35,216 nucleotides of DNA from Bryobacterales bacterium. Lineage in GTDB: Bacteria; Acidobacteriota; Terriglobia; Bryobacterales; Bryobacteraceae. The stretch lies in contig JAEUQG010000120.1 in assembly GCA_016789755.1 (NCBI GenBank), positions 1 to 35,216 on the forward strand. Direction: 5' to 3'. The position numbers and the translations under genes were made by a program. The notes under the pieces are model-generated. The model worked only from the letters and a program-made list of their open reading frames with translations, was not told the DNA's origin and did not search any database. Positions 31,544 through 35,216 of this stretch are shown here, piece by piece (the first letter of the stretch is position 1; each line of letters starts with the position of its first letter).

Positions 31544-32496
31544 ACCGTCTCCAACATCTGCAATGCATTCTCCGCCGTCAGGCGCAGATTATCCGCCACC
31601 ATCCAGATCCAATAGGCGCGCGGCACATTCCGGTCGGCACGGATATCTCCAACGGTAATTCCGTTTTGCCCTGCCACCGCCGCGTTGTTCGGCGCAGTAT
31701 CCTCGGCGAGTAGCGCCATTGCCAGATTTTCTTTCGTAGGCGCAGTTTCAAACTCCACCCAAAGGGAAAAGCTATAGCCGTGAAACACGGGCGCCTGCAT
31801 CAGGCGCAGAGATGGCATGGGGACCTTGCCTGCGGCCAACAGAGAAGCCAGGTGACGCTCGACGCTCTGCTCAATCTGTTCCAATTGCGGGTTGGCTTCG
31901 GTTCCGAGACGCGCGAGCAGGTTAAACGCCAACTGCTCGTCGTAGACTTCCTTGGGCAGCCCTTTGAACTGGAACAGTTTCAAGGTTTGCTGATGCAGCT
32001 CATCGATGCCGGCCTGACCTCGCTCACTGGCCGGCTCAAAAATCTCTACCAGCGACCGGCGCACCTTAAACTCCGCCAGCCGGCCCAGACACATGGCAAT
32101 GGCAATCGCCGCCGGATGGGCGATGACCGATGGATTCTCGTGGTGCGGATCCGCCGTATCCACCAGGGGTGCGGCGAGCCTTGCAGAAGGAATATCTTCG
32201 AGCGTGCGCGACACGTCGATGACAGGTGTTTCGCGATGGCCAGCCAAGAGATCCCACGCCTTGTGGCTGCTCTCGGAGGAGCCGGCCAGAAGGACCGCAT
32301 CGGCGGACACAAGATTCGTTTCGTCCAGTGCGGTGATCACCACTGCTTCGTCCGCTTCCTCTGTGATACGGCCGGCTTCTTCCTGCTCGGCGCCGATGTA
32401 GACAAGCCGGACGGGGAGCGAGCGCTCGCGCACGACTTCGCGGATTTCTTTGCCCAATAGCGATTCGCTGCCCACAAGTGCGATAGTTGCTGCCAC
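31531..32496 (-). CDS. Aspartate-semialdehyde-dehydrogenase homologue lacking catalytic residues
   Basis: 321 residues that follow Asd along its whole length: N-terminal strand I-A-L-V-G-S-E-S-L-L-G-K-E-I, the A-G-I-D-E-L-H-Q-Q-T segment, D-E-Q-L-A-F-N, and a C-terminal V-A-D-N-L-R. The enzyme residues are missing, however. Where Asd has N-P-N-C-S with the catalytic Cys, this reads H-P-A-A-I (an alanine). R-V-P-V-F-x-G-H-S has become Q-A-P-V-F-H-G-Y-S, losing the Arg and the catalytic His. D-N-L-R-K-G-A-A has become D-N-L-R-L-T-A-E. It is therefore unlikely to make aspartate semialdehyde. GTG 32496 is the start, one base after the previous stop; a GAGAGGA is rather far upstream. It overlaps lptE by 13 bases. 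A structural or regulatory role is inference. Confidence 0.85.
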   Translation of the reverse strand: MAATIALVGSESLLGKEIREVVRERSLPVRLVYIGAEQEEAGRITEEADEAVVITALDETNLVSADAVLLAGSSESSHKAWDLLAGHRETPVIDVSRTLEDIPSARLAAPLVDTADPHHENPSVIAHPAAIAIAMCLGRLAEFKVRRSLVEIFEPASERGQAGIDELHQQTLKLFQFKGLPKEVYDEQLAFNLLARLGTEANPQLEQIEQSVERHLASLLAAGKVPMPSLRLMQAPVFHGYSFSLWVEFETAPTKENLAMALLAEDTAPNNAAVAGQNGITVGDIRADRNVPRAYWIWMVADNLRLTAENALQMLETVCPG

Positions 32497-32497
32497 G

Positions 32498-34486
32498 TTA
32501 ATTCCGATTGTTCCTCTCGTTCCAGTGTCGGATGGAGGGGGCAGGGCGGGTCAAGTCTGGCGCCGGGCGCGCACCGCGCCCTCGACCGCGATCTAGCCGC
32601 CGTTCCTGCGAATCGGCATGCGAGCGCGGCTGCAAATCGCTCTCGGCGGCGCTATCGGCGATATATACCTGAACCATGGTCGTATAAGCGTCGGGAGTAG
32701 CGATATCGAGAAATGCGCTGCCGCGAAGTCCGGGGATGACCTCCACCTGCACGGAGTAGACGCCAATCAGTCCCGGTGCGAGAAATGCAGCCTTGACCGG
32801 CGCTACATCTCCATCAAGATAGGCGGCCACCGACTGTACGACTTGGCTGCCCGCCTCCGGCCCAGGAGTTCCCGCCGACACGGGCGGATTGACTTCCGCC
32901 AGACCGGCAACATGCACTGTGATCGTCTCGCCGATCCTCGCCGGGTTAGCCCTGGTGATTGCCGATCCGTCGGAGTGGAAGGCCCTGGCGAACCCTACTC
33001 CGCCGGCAGGCTCGGTGAAAACCCCAGGCGTGCTGGTGTTGATATATGTCGTTACCTTGTTAGATGCTTCACCGTTGTTCATCACCTGGATCTCCGCAAC
33101 ATTCCCTTCCAGGTCGTATGGGGTCTGAACGAGAATTGCTTCGTTACTCACTCGACCAACCGGCGCCGCTTTGCCGTTGAACAATACCTGCACGCCGCCC
33201 AGCGTGGTGGGGAACGCCGCGTCTTCCGTTTCCGCCGCTGACAGATTCTTTCCTTCCAGCCGCAGCAACGTCCCAGGAGCAGTACCCACGGAAAACGGCG
33301 TCCGGCTGGCCGCGTTGATCACGCCCATAGGATGAAGAAACGTTCCATCGCGGGTCAATTCCGGCGCCCGCAATCCAAGATGCAAACCGAGATACTCTTC
33401 CGTTCCTGCCGCCACACGGATTCGGCCATCGGCGCAGAAAACATTTCGGAACCCGAAGAAATCTTCGTACCCGCCGATGGGGGTGAGCTCGTACACATCG
33501 GAGAATGTGTAGTCGAAAGCGGCCCGGTCGCGCGCACGATATATACGTTGATGCCCCCAGATATCTCCGTTCCAATACCGCGTGGCCCCGCTGAAGGTGT
33601 ATGACAGGGCCTCGCCATCCGCCACGCCGCTTACATCGACATCGACACCGGCATCGTAGTAGAGCCCGTTCGCCAGGGATGCCGAAGCGTCGGAGGTCAG
33701 CGCCGTTGCGGCGACGAAGAAATCAAACCCGGTGCTGGATCCACCGAACACGAAGCTGCGATCGGCGGACATGTAGAACACGCGGTCGCCAGAGAGGAAG
33801 TTGGTATCGGTCAACGCGCCACCGTAGGAGATGGTACCTTCCGAATTCGCGAAGGAATAGCGGGCCCCATTCACTGTCTGTGTCAGGCGGCGCGCGCTGC
33901 CGGCAATATAGCCGGCAGCCGCCACGGGGCTGAGGCCACCTTGCCCATCCGCAACCAAGTCGAAGGAGGAGCCACGGGTCTGCGCTAGTCCTGTCCCGCG
34001 CAGATTCAATTCCACGGCGCGGTAGCGTCCGCGGAAATCGGCATTAGCAACTGTCTGATCGCTTTCCTTCGCTGCAACAAACATGTCGTTGATGCCGTCT
34101 TCGGTGCTGCTGCCTATGAAAATGCCGTTCGACGCCAACCCGAACACCAAGCCGTCGTTGAGGATCGGGCTGGTGAGGAAGCCCATTCCACTAGCGGCAA
34201 TCCGATAAATCCCGGTCTTGTTGAGCCGCTGCAGGGACCCGACATCGGAGTCCATGACTAGGGCACTCAGCGTGAAGTTGCCTTCCCCGTCGAATTCGAT
34301 CGTGCCGTTCATCGAGGTCGCGCGGGAGAACAGCCCACTCCCGTCGCGCAACGTCCAGGCGACCTCCCGAAAGCGGTACTTGCCCTTGAGAAGACCGCTG
34401 CCGCTGTTATCCCAGCGAACCGTATCCTGCGCCGGGGCAATGCCGGCCAGCACAGCAAGCAGGGGCAGAAAGATGGCGAGTTTCAT
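32498..34486 (-). CDS. Exported protein with TIGR03437-type C-terminal domain
   Basis: 662 residues. Signal peptide M-K-L-A-I-F-L-P-L-L-A-V-L-A-G-I-A-P-A (1-19), start ATG 34486 after GGAAGAA. Residues about 30-375 are beta-rich with repeated F-x-G-x-Y-R-x-x-E and D-G-x-G-x-x-S patterns and no recognised family. Residues about 386-612 match the TIGR03437 domain of Solibacter-type acidobacteria: G-V-I-N-A-A-S-R, P-G-T-L-L-R-L-E-G-K-N-L, V-Q-V-L-F-N-G-K-A-A-P, I-L-V-Q-T-P-Y-D-L, and the V-Q-V-E-V-I-P-G strand. Function of that domain is unknown; it is found at the end of many exported proteins. The last 50 residues are unusual: strongly Arg-rich, with no parallel in the domain. The stop is one base from the Asd-like start. 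Confidence 0.85.
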   Translation of the reverse strand: MKLAIFLPLLAVLAGIAPAQDTVRWDNSGSGLLKGKYRFREVAWTLRDGSGLFSRATSMNGTIEFDGEGNFTLSALVMDSDVGSLQRLNKTGIYRIAASGMGFLTSPILNDGLVFGLASNGIFIGSSTEDGINDMFVAAKESDQTVANADFRGRYRAVELNLRGTGLAQTRGSSFDLVADGQGGLSPVAAAGYIAGSARRLTQTVNGARYSFANSEGTISYGGALTDTNFLSGDRVFYMSADRSFVFGGSSTGFDFFVAATALTSDASASLANGLYYDAGVDVDVSGVADGEALSYTFSGATRYWNGDIWGHQRIYRARDRAAFDYTFSDVYELTPIGGYEDFFGFRNVFCADGRIRVAAGTEEYLGLHLGLRAPELTRDGTFLHPMGVINAASRTPFSVGTAPGTLLRLEGKNLSAAETEDAAFPTTLGGVQVLFNGKAAPVGRVSNEAILVQTPYDLEGNVAEIQVMNNGEASNKVTTYINTSTPGVFTEPAGGVGFARAFHSDGSAITRANPARIGETITVHVAGLAEVNPPVSAGTPGPEAGSQVVQSVAAYLDGDVAPVKAAFLAPGLIGVYSVQVEVIPGLRGSAFLDIATPDAYTTMVQVYIADSAAESDLQPRSHADSQERRLDRGRGRGARPAPDLTRPAPSIRHWNERNNRN

Positions 34487-34547
34487 GCTTCTTCCATTAT
34501 CGGACGGATCTCGCCGTCCTCCGGTTGCCGCGAGATACTGAAGACCA

Positions 34548-35216
34548 GTGACTGAAGATATTCTCAGAATCCTTTTCGATGCCTGCCTGGCCGGGGCACG
34601 CCAAGTTCTCGCCGTCCGCGAATCTGGAGTTGTCGGCGCAGCATACAAAGATGCCAAGGAACTGGTGACCTTGGCGGACAAGCAGTCGGACGAGGCAATT
34701 CTTCGCATCTTTGCCGACCGCCTGCCGCGGACAATAAGCTACACGCTGGAGGAATCCGGGAGCAGCGGGCCGCGTGGAGAGCGGTGGGTTGGCGCGGACC
34801 CCTTGGATGGCACCAATCATTTTGCCTGCGGCGGTCACTTCTATTCGGTGCAGGCTCATTATGTGGATGGCGGGGTCCCGCAGGCCGGAGTTGTTTTCCA
34901 GCCTGAGTTCTATCTCCCTTTGGCGGAAACGCCCCGTTGCCTTGGCCGCATCAGCTATGCGGCACGCGGATCGGGCGCCTTCCGCCGCCGCACGGAATTC
35001 ACCGGCTCTGACTTTCTGCTTTCCGATCCTCGACCGCTGCGCGGCGCACCGCAACCGGCCACGAAGACGTACGTTAGCTGCGTTCCGTTGGGCACCAAGA
35101 TGACGGCGGAAGAGAAGTCGCGCGCCCTGCGCGTCATCGACAGCGGGCTCATTTCGGTCACCACCGGTCTTGCCGGAGCGGGAGCCAACGTCATGATGGC
35201 GATTTACGGCGGGCAG
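34548..35216 (+). CDS. Inositol-monophosphatase-family phosphatase, 3'-truncated by the window
   Basis: 223 codons are present and the frame is open to the window end. The metal- and phosphate-binding motifs of the family are visible: L-V-T-L-A-D-K-Q-S-D-E (39-49), the ligand Glu69 in L-E-E-S-G, and A-D-P-L-D-G-T-N (83-90) with Asp84 and Asp87. The C-terminal W-D-A-G-type motif would lie beyond the window. Such Mg-dependent, Li-sensitive enzymes dephosphorylate inositol phosphate, 3'-phosphoadenosine 5'-phosphate or fructose bisphosphate; which one is unclear. An in-frame TGA at 34539 makes GTG 34548 the first possible start, without a good ribosome site. It is divergent from the TIGR03437 gene (61-base gap). 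Confidence 0.85.
   Translation, partial: MTEDILRILFDACLAGARQVLAVRESGVVGAAYKDAKELVTLADKQSDEAILRIFADRLPRTISYTLEESGSSGPRGERWVGADPLDGTNHFACGGHFYSVQAHYVDGGVPQAGVVFQPEFYLPLAETPRCLGRISYAARGSGAFRRRTEFTGSDFLLSDPRPLRGAPQPATKTYVSCVPLGTKMTAEEKSRALRVIDSGLISVTTGLAGAGANVMMAIYGGQ

Overview
The window looks like chromosomal DNA from an acidobacterium of the Solibacter/Bryobacter type. This rests on four things: a protein ending in a TIGR03437-type C-terminal domain (32498-34486), which is characteristic of that group; a very large secreted protein made of putative-Ig (He_PIG-like) repeats; two ECF-type sigma factors in 35 kb; and GC-rich DNA with frequent GTG starts. I saw no tRNA, rRNA, CRISPR array, insertion sequence or phage gene. 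All intergenic gaps are shorter than 300 bases.

Layout. 1-4932: 3' part of a giant repeat protein. 4941-6485 (minus): exported M81/MlrC-like metallopeptidase. 6596-12850: a possible signalling cluster, with an ECF-like sigma factor translationally coupled to a membrane anti-sigma-like protein, facing a minus-strand run of a small Cys-containing membrane protein, a FecR-domain protein and an exported TPR-CHAT protease. Between the two arms lies a short frame resembling a PEP-CTERM sorting tail. 12884-14640: coaE overlapping an HtrA-like protease gene. 14649-18079 (minus): membrane pyrophosphatase hppA, then a TIM-barrel sugar isomerase-like gene. 18223-20892: NarL-type histidine kinase, response regulator and a polytopic membrane protein. 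20828-23054 (minus): PfkB kinase and a beta-helix protein. 23162-23449: a small helical protein followed by hairpins. 23507-27031 (minus): heparinase-II/III-like enzyme with Ig and malectin domains. 27255-27821: second ECF sigma factor. 27858-29801 (minus): ankyrin / CxxCH / alpha-alpha-toroid fusion. 29961-34486 (minus): TIGR03437 protein, catalytically degenerate Asd homologue, lptE-like and holA. 34548-end: inositol-monophosphatase-family gene, cut by the window edge.

How the genes may work together. Housekeeping genes (coaE, htrA-like, hppA, lptE, holA) are interleaved with a large exported repertoire (Ig repeats, beta-helix, heparinase-like, malectin, ankyrin), as expected for a soil polymer degrader. 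The most system-like region is 6.6-12.9 kb, where a sigma factor, its likely membrane-bound inhibitor, a FecR-type sensor and an exported caspase-like protease sit together. Proteolytic control of the sigma factor is a reasonable but unproven idea. The second candidate is the ankyrin/haem-motif/toroid fusion. The third is the inactive-looking Asd homologue kept in a run with lptE and holA.
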